Assembly: GCA_022822205.1 (NCBI GenBank)
Contig: JAJECC010000133.1
Span: forward strand, 1 to 48,201
Direction of reading: 5' to 3'
DNA from: Rhodospirillales bacterium
GTDB taxonomy: Bacteria; Pseudomonadota; Alphaproteobacteria; Rhodospirillales; UBA2165
DNA: 48,201 nucleotides
Positions 18,160 through 25,233 of this stretch are shown here, one piece after another. The notes below the pieces were generated by a model. The model made no database searches and was not told the DNA's origin. It saw nothing but the letters and a program-made list of their open reading frames with translations. Positions within the stretch are counted from its first letter, which is position 1. Each line of letters opens with the position of its first letter. The translations under genes were made by a program, and so were the position numbers.

Positions 18160-18806
18160 AATTCCCACCCAGGATGATCGTGCCCGCCCTGGCGCTGGTC
18201 ATCGCCGCCGGTCTCGGCGGATTCCTGATCGCCGATACGGCCAGGCTGCCGGGCGGGTCCGCCGTCAAGACCAGGGTCATCGGCACGACAGGCACGGTCG
18301 CCGGCGCGTCGATCGGCGGTCCGTTCACCCTCACCAATCACCGGGGCGAGGCCGTTACCGAAAAGGATTTTCTCGGCAAACACACGCTGATCTTCTTCGG
18401 CTTTACCCATTGTCCGGATATCTGCCCGACGACGATGAATGAAATCGCCTTCGCGCTGGACCGGCTGGGCGACAGGGCCAAGGACCTCAACGCCCTGTTC
18501 GTGACCATCGATCCCGAGCGCGACGATCCCGAAGCCCTCGGCGATTACATGGAACTGTTCGACAAGAGAATCACCGGCCTCACGGGGACGCCGGAACAGA
18601 TCGCCGGCGTCGCGAAGGCGTTCCGGATTTTCTACGCCAAGAACATTTCGGCCGACGAGCAGGCCAGGCCCAAGGAGGATCGGTTCTATTTGATGGATCA
18701 CTCCACCATCACGTACCTGATGTCGCCCACCGGCGAGTTTATCCGCCACTATTCCTACGGCACGCCGGCCAAGGCGCTGGCGGACGACATCCGGGCGCGG
18801 CTCTAA
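18156..18806 (+). CDS. SCO1/SenC family copper-binding protein
   Basis: Protein of 216 residues, anchored by one N-terminal helix (about 8-27) with a periplasmic thioredoxin-fold domain. Copper ligands are the CxxxC at Cys86 and Cys90 (THCPDICPT) and His182 (LMDHST). Sco proteins deliver or reduce copper for the CuA site of cytochrome c oxidase. The PCu(A)C chaperone gene follows 18 bp downstream, which supports a joint role in CuA assembly. No cytochrome oxidase genes are in the window. Confidence 0.92.
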   Translation: MKFPPRMIVPALALVIAAGLGGFLIADTARLPGGSAVKTRVIGTTGTVAGASIGGPFTLTNHRGEAVTEKDFLGKHTLIFFGFTHCPDICPTTMNEIAFALDRLGDRAKDLNALFVTIDPERDDPEALGDYMELFDKRITGLTGTPEQIAGVAKAFRIFYAKNISADEQARPKEDRFYLMDHSTITYLMSPTGEFIRHYSYGTPAKALADDIRARL

Positions 18807-18824
18807 AGGGCGAAGGGAGCGGCC

Positions 18825-19304
18825 ATGAAAACCATCTTCGGCGCCGTTCTCGCGGCGGCGGTCATCCTTGCCGTTCCGGCCGGCGCCTCCCTGGCGGCGG
18901 ATGTCACCGTCGGCGGGCTGACCATCTCGAACCCCTGGGCGCGGGCGTCCACCGGCGGATCGCGGCCCGGCGTCGCCTACCTCACCATCGCCAACAAGGG
19001 CGGCGCGGACAGCTTGACCGGGGCAGGCTCCCCGGTCGCCGGGCGCGTCGAGCTGCACCGGATTGTCCATGACGGCGACCGGGCCCGCATGGGCAGGATC
19101 GGGAAAATCCGGCTGCCCAAAGGGAAATCGGTCGAGTTCAAGCCCGGCGGGCTCCACATCATGCTGTTGGGCCTGAAACGGCGGTTGAAGGAGGGCGAAA
19201 CGTTTCCGCTGACGCTCTATTTCGCCGAGGCGGGCAGGGTCGACGTAACGGTCCGGATCATGGGCGCGGGCGCCATGGGCGATCACAAGGGCCATGGTCC
19301 ATAG
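18825..19304 (+). CDS. Copper chaperone PCu(A)C
   Basis: Periplasmic protein of 159 residues with a signal peptide ending at about residue 25 (ASLAAD). The copper motif H-x10-M-x21-H-x-M is exactly met by His78, Met89, His111 and Met113. The C-terminus is Gly/His/Met-rich (MGDHKGHGP) and could hold extra Cu. It donates Cu(I) to CuA of cytochrome oxidase together with Sco1, whose gene lies just upstream in the same operon. A GGAG-like site precedes the start. Confidence 0.92.
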   Translation: MKTIFGAVLAAAVILAVPAGASLAADVTVGGLTISNPWARASTGGSRPGVAYLTIANKGGADSLTGAGSPVAGRVELHRIVHDGDRARMGRIGKIRLPKGKSVEFKPGGLHIMLLGLKRRLKEGETFPLTLYFAEAGRVDVTVRIMGAGAMGDHKGHGP

Positions 19305-19462
19305 TCACGGCGGCCGCGGGCACGGACATCGCAACCAATCCTAAGCTGCGCTCGGGCATTGCCCCCGGCGTTCCGATTGTCGATACTCTGCCGAGGCCCA
19401 TCGGGGGGCACGGACCGGCCGCGACGAGGCGGGTCACTTCAACATTTCTTGGAGGTCAATTA

Positions 19463-20128
19463 ATGACTCAGGCCACGAAAAGGACGTTTGCCGCCGCCGT
19501 TTCCGTCTTCGCCGTCTCGACGCCCGCGCTCGCGCACCATCCTCTGGGCGGCCTGCCCATGGAGACATTTGCCCACGGCGTATTGTCCGGCGCCGGTCAT
19601 CCGGTCCTTGGGTTTGATCATCTGTTCTTCGTGCTCATCGTCGGCATCGCGGCGTTGTTTACCGGCCGAAAGTATCTTTCGCCGGCTTTCTATATCGCCG
19701 CCATGCTGATCGGCACCCTCATGATGTCGGGCGGGTTCGGCCTGCCGGCCAAGGAGTTGGTCATCGGACTGTCGCTTCTGGTTATCGGCGGACTGGTCCT
19801 CGCGGGCCACCGCCTCGCGCTGTTGCCGGCATTCGGCCTGTTCGCCTTTTTCGGATTGTTCCACGGTTCGGCCTTCGGCGACTCCATTGCCGCCCAGGAA
19901 GCCGCCATGGGCGCCCAGGTGCTCGTCGGCTATCTGATCGGCCTCGGCGTAATCCAGTACGCTCTCGCCGTCGCCGCCGGCCGGGTGGCCGAAAAACTGT
20001 GGCAGGTGTCCGAGGTCCCGGCCGTGCAGGTCCGTCTCGCCGGCGCCGTCGCCGCGGGCATCGGCCTGTTCCTGACCCTCGAGAACGTCGAAGGCATCGT
20101 ATTCGACGCGATGGGCTGGGCGGCCTGA
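19463..20128 (+). CDS. HupE/UreJ family membrane protein, probable Ni/Co transporter
   Basis: Protein of 221 residues with an N-terminal signal-like segment, then His-rich HHPLGG and about six membrane helices. The HupE/UreJ signature HPVLGFDHLFFVL (about 46-58) is present, as is a second His (FHGSAFGD, about 134). Family members import nickel or cobalt for hydrogenase or urease. No such enzymes are in the window, so the metal could serve elsewhere. GGAGG lies 8-9 nt before the start. Confidence 0.85.
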   Translation: MTQATKRTFAAAVSVFAVSTPALAHHPLGGLPMETFAHGVLSGAGHPVLGFDHLFFVLIVGIAALFTGRKYLSPAFYIAAMLIGTLMMSGGFGLPAKELVIGLSLLVIGGLVLAGHRLALLPAFGLFAFFGLFHGSAFGDSIAAQEAAMGAQVLVGYLIGLGVIQYALAVAAGRVAEKLWQVSEVPAVQVRLAGAVAAGIGLFLTLENVEGIVFDAMGWAA

Positions 20129-20416
20129 CCCGCCAATTCGGCATCGCGGAGCGCCGGGCCGGGCAGCCGGACCGCCGCTGCCGAGGAGCCGGCCAACTCG
20201 CCCGCCGGGGCGTGCCGGGTGCCGAACGCCCCTGCATCGGCCGGGCGCGCCGTCCGGCGTGGTCATGGCGCCCTGCCGTTTTTCGCCAATTTACTTAGCG
20301 AAGTTGATTGAAAAAAATTTCCGTCCGCCGCTCGCCTCCGCGATTGACAATCATTCTCAATAAGCCAATATTAAGGACCGAGGGGTACGGTCCTGTACCC
20401 GCCCAAGAGGATCGCG
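20129..20416. other. Intergenic region before bfd
   Basis: A gap of 288 bp. The left 150 bp are G+C-rich without a convincing gene. The right part becomes AT-rich and holds the Fur-like promoter of bfd described separately. Confidence 0.4.
20344..20372 (+). promoter_or_regulatory. Promoter with overlapping Fur-like iron box upstream of bfd
   Basis: TTGACA (20344-20349) and AATATT (20367-20372) are 17 bp apart. The segment TTGACAATCATTCTCAATA (20344-20362) resembles the Fur consensus (NATNATNATTATC type) and overlaps the -35 element. Repression under iron-replete conditions is the expected outcome, as is known for bfd genes. In alphaproteobacteria RirA/Irr may take this role, so the regulator is uncertain. 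Confidence 0.6.
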
Positions 20417-20593
20417 ATGTACGTTTGCATGTGCCACGGTTATACGGACAGTCAAATTCGCCGGCTCGTCGAAGAGGGCGTGACGTCGGCGGCCGAGGCC
20501 TATGAGCGCTTGGGCGAAGTTCCCGAGTGCGGCAAGTGCGTCGAGGAAGCCCAGGCGGTGATCGATCGGGTCAGAGGCGCCGCCGCCGCTTAA
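20417..20593 (+). CDS. bfd: Bacterioferritin-associated ferredoxin
   Basis: Small [2Fe-2S] protein of 58 residues. The four cluster ligands fit Bfd: Cys4 and Cys6 (MYVCMCHG) and Cys38 and Cys41 ([11 protein letters not shown]). Bfd reduces the heme of bacterioferritin so that stored Fe3+ is released as Fe2+. It lies tail to tail with bfr rather than in the usual operon; the two stop codons overlap (20591-20593 on plus, 20590-20592 on minus). An iron-box promoter stands upstream. Confidence 0.95.
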   Translation: MYVCMCHGYTDSQIRRLVEEGVTSAAEAYERLGEVPECGKCVEEAQAVIDRVRGAAAA

Positions 20594-21066
20594 TCGTCCC
20601 CGTGCACCTGGGCATTCATGTAATGCTCGACCCCCATCTTCTCGATCATGCCGAGCTGGGTCTCGATCCAGTCCACGTGCTCTTCCTCATTGTCGAGGAT
20701 CGAGCGAAACAGGTCGCGGGTGACGTAGTCGGCCGCCGACTCGCAGTGGGCGATGCCTTCCCGGAGATCGGGAATGGCTTCCATCTCGGTCCGGAGGTCG
20801 CATTCAAGCACCTCCCTGACGTTCTCGCCGATATAGAGCTTGCCGAGGTCCTGCAGGTTCGGAAGCCCTTCGAGAAAGATGACCCGCTCGATGACCATGT
20901 CGGCGTGCTTCATCTCGTCGATGGATTCCTCGTATTCATGGTGGGCCAGCCGCTTCAGCCCCCAATCCTTCAGCATCCGTGAATGCAGGAAGTATTGATT
21001 GATCGCCGTCAGTTCGTTCTTGAGCACCTTGTTGAGATACTTGATGACCTCTTTATCGCCCTGCAT
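20590..21066 (-). CDS. bfr: Bacterioferritin
   Basis: Iron-storage protein of 158 residues, the usual length. The ferroxidase centre ligands Glu18, Glu51, His54, Glu94, Glu127 and His130 are in place, and the heme-binding Met52 (DEMKHAD) is present, so this is a heme-containing Bfr forming a 24-subunit shell. It is convergent with bfd. The 5' leader carries a short G+C palindrome (about 21089-21104) but no Fur-like box, so bfr and bfd are likely controlled separately, with transcripts that can overlap. Confidence 0.96.
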   Translation of the reverse strand: MQGDKEVIKYLNKVLKNELTAINQYFLHSRMLKDWGLKRLAHHEYEESIDEMKHADMVIERVIFLEGLPNLQDLGKLYIGENVREVLECDLRTEMEAIPDLREGIAHCESAADYVTRDLFRSILDNEEEHVDWIETQLGMIEKMGVEHYMNAQVHGDD

Positions 21067-21488
21067 GAAGCTCCCCTCGCGGTTTTGTCGGGCCGCGCGG
21101 CCCGTTGATGTCTACGCACCGCAATAGCACGGACCTTCGACGAATGACCAGTGATAACGACTTGCAGCAGGCGCATTAATCCCGTGCATCCGGTCCCGCG
21201 ACGGCCTGGAAATGCCCAATACTTCTCACTTGGGTCCCGGCGGCCCTGGCGTTCCGTCCGGTCTGAACTATATGGAATCGGGGACAAGGCCGGACGCCGA
21301 ATTCGGCACCAAAACGGGCCGCGAAATGTCCTGAAATGTCTATTTTTGTCCATAAATGTCCATGAATGTCCATGAATGTCCATGAATGTCCATTCCGCGA
21401 AAACGCCGGATGATTCGAAACCGAAACGGTTTTCATCCGGGCGCGGCGGAATTAGGCTGAGAAAATTTCCGCCGGAGAGGACCGCCAC
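21067..21488. other. Intergenic region between bfr and the CoA-transferase gene
   Basis: A divergent gap of 422 bp. It holds a 10-bp tandem repeat (21321-21393) and a CGAAACGGTTTTC element (21422-21434) that recurs after the CoA-transferase gene. No credible gene was seen; the minus-strand frame through the repeat is a by-product of the repeat. Confidence 0.5.
21321..21393 (+). repeat. 10-bp tandem repeat
   Basis: Seven consecutive units with exactly 10-bp period; consensus catgaatgtc. The three at 21361-21390 are identical, the four before it diverge, and a partial unit (cat) follows. The period is close to one helical turn, so all units face the same side of the helix. It ends 96 bp before the CoA-transferase start. 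Confidence 0.9.
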
Positions 21489-22673
21489 ATGCCGTTTCAG
21501 CCCGCATCCGATGTCCTGAAGGACATCACCGTTCTGGAGATGACCCTCGCCCGGGCCGGACCCACCGCCGGGCGCCAGATGGCCGACTGGGGCGCCAACG
21601 TGATCAAGATCGAGCCGCCAGGGCTGGGCGGGGACAGGGATTTCTCCGCCCGCCACTCGCCGGACTTCCAGAACCTGCACCGCAACAAGCGGAGCATGAC
21701 GCTCAACCTCAAGTCGGAAGAGGGCGTCGGGGTGTTCAAGAGGATGGCGGAGAGCGCCGACGTCATCGTCGAGAATTACCGCCCGGACGTGAAGGCGCGT
21801 CTCGGCGTCGACTACGAAAGCATCAAGGCGATCAACCCCCGGATCGTTTATGCCAGCATCTCGGCCTTCGGCCAGGACGGGCCGTACGCCGAGCGGCCCG
21901 GGCTCGACCCGGTCGTCCAGGCGATGGGCGGGCATATGTCGGTCACCGGTCATCCGGGCCAGGGGCCGGTGCGCTCGGGCGCGGCCATCTCGGACATGAT
22001 GGCCGGCACGCTGCTGGCCAACGGCATCATGCTGGCGCTGTTCGAGCGGGAGCGGTCCGGCGAAGGCCAGTGGGTGCAGACCACGCTGATGGAGGCCTGC
22101 ATCTTCCTCTTGGATTTCCAGGCCGCGCGCTACACCATGAACGGCGACGTGCCGGGCCAGGCGGGCAACAACCACCCGACCAACGTGCCGACCAACGCTT
22201 TCCGGACCTCGGACGGGCACGTGCTCCTCGCGCCCATGGCCGCCATGTGGGAGAAGTTCTGCAAGGCGCTGGGCGCCGAGGAACTGATCGACGATAAGCG
22301 CTTCGCCTCGGCCAAGGCGCGTTTCGAGAACCGGGACGAACTCAACCCGCTGATCGAGGCCAGGACCGAAACCCGGACCGCGGACGAATGGGTCGCCGCC
22401 ATGAACGCCGTCGGCGTGCCGTCCGGGCCCATCAACACCCTCGACAGGACCTTCGCCGATCCCTGCGTCGAGGCGTTGGGGGTGCGCCAGACCGTGAAAT
22501 CGCCCGGCCTTGGCGAGATCGGCCTGGTGGGACAGCCCGTCCATCTCGGCCGCACCGGCCAGCGGATGGTCAAGAGCGCGCCCGAATACGGCGCCGATAC
22601 GGATGCGGTGCTGGCCGAGTTCGGCTACGGGGGCGACGAGATCGGGAAGCTCCGCGCCGACGGCATCGTGTAG
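21489..22673 (+). CDS. CaiB/BaiF family III CoA-transferase
   Basis: Protein of 394 residues of the formyl-CoA transferase-like family, which moves CoA between carboxylic acids through an aspartyl-CoA thioester. The N-terminal Rossmann part (TVLEMTLARAGPTAGRQMADWGANVIKIE) is typical. The catalytic Asp lies in the ISDMMAG segment (about 165-171), and the small domain contains GVPSGPINT. GGAGAGG precedes the start. Two CMD-family genes follow on the same strand. CoA-transferase plus CMD proteins suggests an organic-acid or aromatic degradation module, but the substrate is unknown. Confidence 0.9.
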   Translation: MPFQPASDVLKDITVLEMTLARAGPTAGRQMADWGANVIKIEPPGLGGDRDFSARHSPDFQNLHRNKRSMTLNLKSEEGVGVFKRMAESADVIVENYRPDVKARLGVDYESIKAINPRIVYASISAFGQDGPYAERPGLDPVVQAMGGHMSVTGHPGQGPVRSGAAISDMMAGTLLANGIMLALFERERSGEGQWVQTTLMEACIFLLDFQAARYTMNGDVPGQAGNNHPTNVPTNAFRTSDGHVLLAPMAAMWEKFCKALGAEELIDDKRFASAKARFENRDELNPLIEARTETRTADEWVAAMNAVGVPSGPINTLDRTFADPCVEALGVRQTVKSPGLGEIGLVGQPVHLGRTGQRMVKSAPEYGADTDAVLAEFGYGGDEIGKLRADGIV

Positions 22674-22689
22674 CGAAACGGTTTTCGCT
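22672..22689 (+). repeat. Hairpin AGCGAAA-CGGT-TTTCGCT overlapping the CoA-transferase stop
   Basis: Perfect 7-bp arms around CGGT. Half-copies GCGAAACGGT and CCGAAACGGT follow at 22700-22709 and 22757-22766, and CGAAACGGTTTTC lies upstream of the gene at 21422-21434. The gene is therefore flanked by the same short element. Confidence 0.7.
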
Positions 22690-22789
22690 CGGCGTGTAAG
22701 CGAAACGGTCCGTCACGCACCGCCCGGAATGTTCGAATCCGTTGGAAAAAGCGGGTCCGAAACGGTAATTCTAGGATCGGACGCGACTG

Positions 22790-22822
22790 CCAGTTCAAGG
22801 CCAGTCCAAGGCCAGTCCACGG
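22790..22822 (+). repeat. 11-bp tandem repeat, three units
   Basis: Units ccagttcaagg, ccagtccaagg and ccagtccacgg stand head to tail about 35 bp before the start of the CMD selenoprotein candidate. Likely slippage product; a regulatory role is unknown. Confidence 0.75.
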
Positions 22823-22857
22823 ATTGAATTCAACCGGTTTCAGCAAGGAACCAGATC

Positions 22858-23514
22858 ATGCCCAATATTTCGATGATGGATCTGGACGAGCTCGGGAAAG
22901 GCAAACTCGGCCCGTTCATCAAGAAGGCGCTCCGCAACCGCGCGCCGGACCCGGCGTTCCACGCCATGATGGGTCACAACCCGGACCTGTCGAAGGCCAT
23001 GTACATCGCCTGGGGCACCCTGTTCTCCACCGGCAAGGTGGACCACGGCCTCAAGGAAATCATCCGCGTTCAGCTGTCGCGGGCGGCCGACTGCAATTAT
23101 TGAGGGAACGTCCGATCCGCTTCGGCGAAGGGGAATGGACTGACCGAGGAACTGCTCGACGAAGGCATCGACAATTACGAAGCCTCCGGCAAGTTCACGG
23201 CGCGCGAGAAGGCGGCGCTGCGCTACTCGGAATACATGGACAAGCATCCCGACAAGATCGACGAGGCGTTTTACGCGGATTTGCGCGAACACTTCTCGAC
23301 CGAGGAGATCGTCGAACTCGGCGCCTATATCGCGTTCAATATCGGCTATCACACGTTCTTCGGCACCCTCGGCTTCTACCCCATGTTCTCCCCCGACGGG
23401 CGGTTGGTGAGCCAGGAGGAAAGCCGCGAAATCTACGGCGATACGCCCATGTCCCATACCAAGGGCGCCATGCAGCGGGCCAAGGACCTGGCGCCGGGCG
23501 AGGCCGCCGAGTAA
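22858..23514 (+). CDS. Candidate selenoprotein: CMD/AhpD-like protein with in-frame TGA (CxxU)
   Basis: A 218-residue CMD-family protein if TGA at 23101-23103 is read as selenocysteine (residue 82). The motif is then Cys79-Asn-Tyr-Sec82, replacing the AhpD-type redox CxxC; Glu of KEIIR precedes it as in AhpD. The frame continues unbroken to TAA at 23512-23514 (LTEELLDEG, EKAALRYSE, EEIVELGAYIAFNIGYHTFF). It aligns without gaps across the TGA with the next gene, a paralogue, up to a shared VSQEES-EIYG. A SECIS-like hairpin follows at 23110-23140. Without Sec insertion only 81 residues would be made. The alternative is a nonsense mutation, but the downstream part shows no decay. Sec-specific genes (selABCD) are not in the window. 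Confidence 0.78.
23110..23140 (+). promoter_or_regulatory. Candidate bacterial SECIS element
   Basis: RNA hairpin starting 6 nt after the TGA. GTCC (23110-23113) pairs with GGAC (23137-23140), T23116 with A23134, CC (23117-23118) with GG (23132-23133), and CTTC (23120-23123) with GAAG (23127-23130). The apical loop is GGC (23124-23126). Only an A-A and a G-G mismatch and a G-T wobble interrupt the helix. Twenty nucleotides separate the TGA from the loop, and the loop begins with G. Both fit the known bacterial SECIS model bound by SelB. Confidence 0.7.
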
Positions 23515-23530
23515 ACCGGGATAAGCCGAT

Positions 23531-24124
23531 ATGCCAGTGATCGAACCGGTTCCCGTCGAGGAACTCAAGGAAAACAAGGCGCTCGCCAGGATGCTCGAGC
23601 AGGCCGAGAGCCTGCGGGCGCCGGACCCGCTGCTGCTGCAGATCATGGCCCATGCGCCGAGCCACGTCCAGGCGGTGTGGGATGCGTTTTGGGTCTCCCA
23701 CGCCGAGGGCAGCGTCGACCACAAGCTCAAGGAGATCATCCGCATCCGGCTCGCCCGGTTCGCCGGCGATCCCTACTTCGCCAACCTGCGCTCGACCATG
23801 GCCAGGGAGGCCGGCCTCACCGAGGAGACGATCGATGCGGGCTGCGGCGATTTCGAAAACGACGGCCGGTTCTCGGACGCCGAGAAGTGGGCGCTCAGAT
23901 ACTCGGCGCTGATGTACACCGATCCCAAGGCGGTGAACGCGGACTTCTACGATGAAGGCAAGCGGCACTGGTCGGAGGCGGAAATCATGGAGCTCGGCGT
24001 CCTGATCGCCTACCACTACGGCTTCGACGTGTGGATGAAGACCCTGAAGGCGTTCCCGCTTCACGACCCGGAGGGCAATCCGGTGAGCCAGGAAGAGAGC
24101 GCCGAAATCTACGGCGCCGGATGA
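23531..24124 (+). CDS. CMD/AhpD-like protein, paralogue without redox residues
   Basis: Protein of 197 residues of the carboxymuconolactone-decarboxylase-like fold, all-helical. It matches the preceding gene along its whole length (VDHKLKEIIRIRLAR, GLTEETID, WALRYSALMY, EAEIMELGVLIAYHYGFDVW, PVSQEESAEIYG). At the positions of Cys79 and the TGA/Sec82 it has Asp and Phe (GDPYFAN), so it cannot do CxxC-type redox chemistry. It starts 16 bp after its neighbour and is probably co-transcribed. It may form a mixed oligomer with the redox-active paralogue or bind a ligand; this is inference. Confidence 0.85.
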   Translation: MPVIEPVPVEELKENKALARMLEQAESLRAPDPLLLQIMAHAPSHVQAVWDAFWVSHAEGSVDHKLKEIIRIRLARFAGDPYFANLRSTMAREAGLTEETIDAGCGDFENDGRFSDAEKWALRYSALMYTDPKAVNADFYDEGKRHWSEAEIMELGVLIAYHYGFDVWMKTLKAFPLHDPEGNPVSQEESAEIYGAG

Positions 24125-24147
24125 GGGGGAATTTCATATCACCCCCA

Positions 24148-24196
24148 CCCTCATCTTCACCCCCACCCCGTGAGGGGGAGAGGGCCAGGATGAGGG
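24148..24196. repeat. Intergenic palindrome between convergent genes
   Basis: Outer stem CCCTCATC/GATGAGGG (24148-24155 with 24189-24196) encloses CCCCC/GGGGG (24160-24164 with 24174-24178). Such C-rich/G-rich palindromes are dispersed in many alphaproteobacterial genomes. Placed between two converging genes it may serve as a bidirectional terminator. Confidence 0.65.
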
Positions 24197-24199
24197 CGG

Positions 24200-25120
24200 C
24201 TAGTAAATCTCGTCCACGTAGAGTTCCCGGGGCAGGGTCGCCCGCTCGTAATCGGGGTTGAAGACCCGGTCGGGCAGGATCACCTCGTCGTGGTGGACAT
24301 CCGTGTAGGGCACCTGCTGCAGCAGATGGTGGATGCAGTTGAGCCGCGCCCGCTTCTTGTCGTCGCCCTCGACGATATACCAGGGCGCTTCGGGAATATT
24401 GGTGCGGGCGAACATTTCCTCCTTGACCTTGGTGTAGTCCTCCCAGCGAATCCGCGACTGGAGATCCATGGGGCTCAGTTTCCACTGCTTGAGCGGATCA
24501 TGGATGCGCATCAGGAACCGGAGCTGCTGCTCCTGGTCGGTGATCGAGAACCAGTATTTGATCAGCTTGACGCCCGAGCGCGCGAGCATCCGCTCGAACT
24601 CGGGCACGTCGCGGAAAAACTCCTCCACCTCCTCCTCGGTGGCGAAATCCATCACCCGTTCGACCCCGGCGCGGTTGTACCACGACCGGTCGAAGAGAAC
24701 GATTTCGCCGCCGGCGGGCAGATGGGGCACGTAGCGCTGAAAATACCACTGGGTCGTTTCCCGCTCGTTGGGCGCCGGCAGCGCCACGGTGCGGCAGACC
24801 CTGGGGTTGAGCCGCTGCGTGATCCGCTTGATGACGCCCCCCTTGCCGGCCGCGTCCCGGCCCTCGAACAGCACCACCAGCTTGTAGTCGTTCGCGATCA
24901 CCCAGTCCTGGAGTCTCACCAGCTCGGCCTGGAGCTTCAGGAGCTCGCGGAAATAGGTCCGGCGCGCGAGAGTGGATTTGTGTTTGAGCTCGGTGATGTC
25001 GCGCAGCTCGCGGGCAATGCGCTCGTCATCGATCTCCATCTCCAGCTCTTCGTCGAAGCTGTCCTGCAGCTCGGCGTCGACCCAGCTTTGCTCGTTGTCC
25101 AGTGGCCCGTCCATACTCAT
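24200..25120 (-). CDS. ppk2: Polyphosphate kinase 2
   Basis: PPK2-family enzyme of 306 residues, transferring phosphate between polyphosphate and nucleotides. Walker A is FEGRDAAGKGG, followed by the lid module with DRSWYNRAGVERVM and the conserved QLRFLMRIHDPLKQWKLSPMDL block. The acidic N-terminal 40 residues are typical of the group. The start at 25120 is preferred to the longer frame (25171) because GGGAG stands 7 nt upstream. Direction (GTP/ATP synthesis or polyP synthesis) cannot be fixed from sequence alone. It is convergent with the CMD pair. Confidence 0.93.
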   Translation of the reverse strand: MSMDGPLDNEQSWVDAELQDSFDEELEMEIDDERIARELRDITELKHKSTLARRTYFRELLKLQAELVRLQDWVIANDYKLVVLFEGRDAAGKGGVIKRITQRLNPRVCRTVALPAPNERETTQWYFQRYVPHLPAGGEIVLFDRSWYNRAGVERVMDFATEEEVEEFFRDVPEFERMLARSGVKLIKYWFSITDQEQQLRFLMRIHDPLKQWKLSPMDLQSRIRWEDYTKVKEEMFARTNIPEAPWYIVEGDDKKRARLNCIHHLLQQVPYTDVHHDEVILPDRVFNPDYERATLPRELYVDEIY

Positions 25121-25233
25121 GACGCTGCTCCCGTTCGCTGCCCCGAGCCGTCCGGCGGGGCGTCGGTCCAAGTCCGTATGTCAGCAACAGACTTTGACAG
25201 TTCGGTTTCCGGATGAAAAGAGCCCGCGGAAAC

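Noticed and set aside
21321..21393. CRISPR array
   Set aside because: The 10-bp units are contiguous with no spacers, and no cas genes are present.
21009..22544. 511-codon minus-strand frame spanning the 10-bp repeat and the CoA-transferase gene
   Set aside because: Antisense to the CoA-transferase gene and overlaps bfr; the repetitive peptide part is only the translated tandem repeat.
22858..23103. Stand-alone 81-residue CMD protein ending at the TGA, or a simple nonsense pseudogene
   Set aside because: The downstream part keeps the frame, length and family motifs to a natural stop, and a SECIS-like hairpin follows the TGA. A truncated or dead gene would not be expected to keep these; not fully excluded.
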